A DNA stretch of 64,000 nt from Ianthella basta (Eukaryota > Porifera > Demospongiae > Verongiida > Ianthellidae), in assembly GCA_964019415.1 (NCBI GenBank), contig OZ025879.1, positions 1,207,810 to 1,271,809 of the forward strand, in the 5' to 3' direction. The notes beneath the pieces were generated by a model. The model did no database searches and had not been told where the DNA came from. It saw only the letters and a program-made list of their open reading frames with translations. Position numbers and translations under genes: made by a program. Position 1 is the stretch's first letter; each line of letters begins with the position of its first letter. Below, piece after piece: positions 63,529-64,000 of the stretch.

Positions 63529-64000
63529 CTGAGAGGAACGCCGAAGCTGAATAGCTTCTCTTTTCCTTTGAGGGCTATACTGTTACGCTACCAGGAAAAT
63601 AAGAGTCTCACTATAGCCAGCGCGTGCCCACGTGCACGTGGTTCCTGCCGCATAAATTTTAGGCTGCGTCCAGGTCGTTGGCTATAATTTATAGCTAAAA
63701 TAATTATAAATAAGTCCTCCAAGTGTATAAGCAGTGCAAAATACAGGCCGACATGTAATAATTTTGGAAACGTCATATGAATTCTGAGAATCATTCCAGC
63801 CGTACAATTGAACACAGAGTTAGCCATACAGAATTTGTGAAAATGAACAAGGAACAAAGTACTGCCAACACGCATGTACATGTGCCACATGAGTGAATGC
63901 CTCAACAAAGTTGCTATCTTCTACATCGATATCGCTGGTGCAGCCTCATCCCAATGACCATGAATACTGCTGTAGAATAGGAAAGAACACACAGGCAATG
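63529..64000. other. Upstream intron of gene B
   Basis: 472 bases with no recognisable exon. A possible acceptor TTCTACAG near 63,970 is not followed by sequence I can match to gene A. Confidence 0.5.

Overview
The window looks like nuclear DNA of an invertebrate animal. The evidence is animal-type introns with GT/AG borders, animal orthologues (hamartin/TSC1 and the piRNA methyltransferase HENMT1), a CARD domain, LINE and pogo-like transposons, and long CA/TG microsatellites. The compact gene spacing and the gene content would fit a sponge or another non-bilaterian, but that is inference. All four genes I can support lie on the minus strand, head to tail.

Layout from low to high coordinate: HENMT1 (361-2624, 6 exons, complete); TSC1 (2685-10384, 17 exons, complete, with its stop only about 60 bp before the HENMT1 start codon); giant gene A (10815-45473, 7 exons, 5,151 codons before the stop by my splice model); and giant gene B (46570 to beyond about 63528, a paralogue of A whose 5' end lies outside the window). 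Splice phases match at every junction I propose.

Genes A and B encode sacsin-like giants: three sacsin-type GHKL ATPase repeats, then a Gly-rich linker, a HEPN domain and a separate last exon for a PARP-type ADP-ribosyltransferase domain. In gene A the first exon is a CARD and the second an unassigned helical domain. The predicted order is CARD - unassigned domain - sacsin repeats x3 - HEPN - PARP, which combines a death-fold adaptor, a GHKL/HEPN chaperone-like scaffold and a mono-ADP-ribosyltransferase. This looks like an innate-immunity or stress-sensor design that I do not recognise as a described architecture, and it is the main finding. The paralogues are about 85% identical by eye over repeat 1 and the first part of repeat 2 and much less alike after that, with near-identical islands that suggest gene conversion.

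Introns 1 and 2 of gene A (4.7 and 12.1 kb) are crowded with mobile-element remains: a complete-ended pogo-like element carrying a long palindrome, two inverted copies of a terminal-inverted-repeat element, two LINE fragments, one broken reverse-transcriptase element of unresolved family, and many foldback (MITE-like) sequences. I recognised no rRNA, tRNA or CRISPR.
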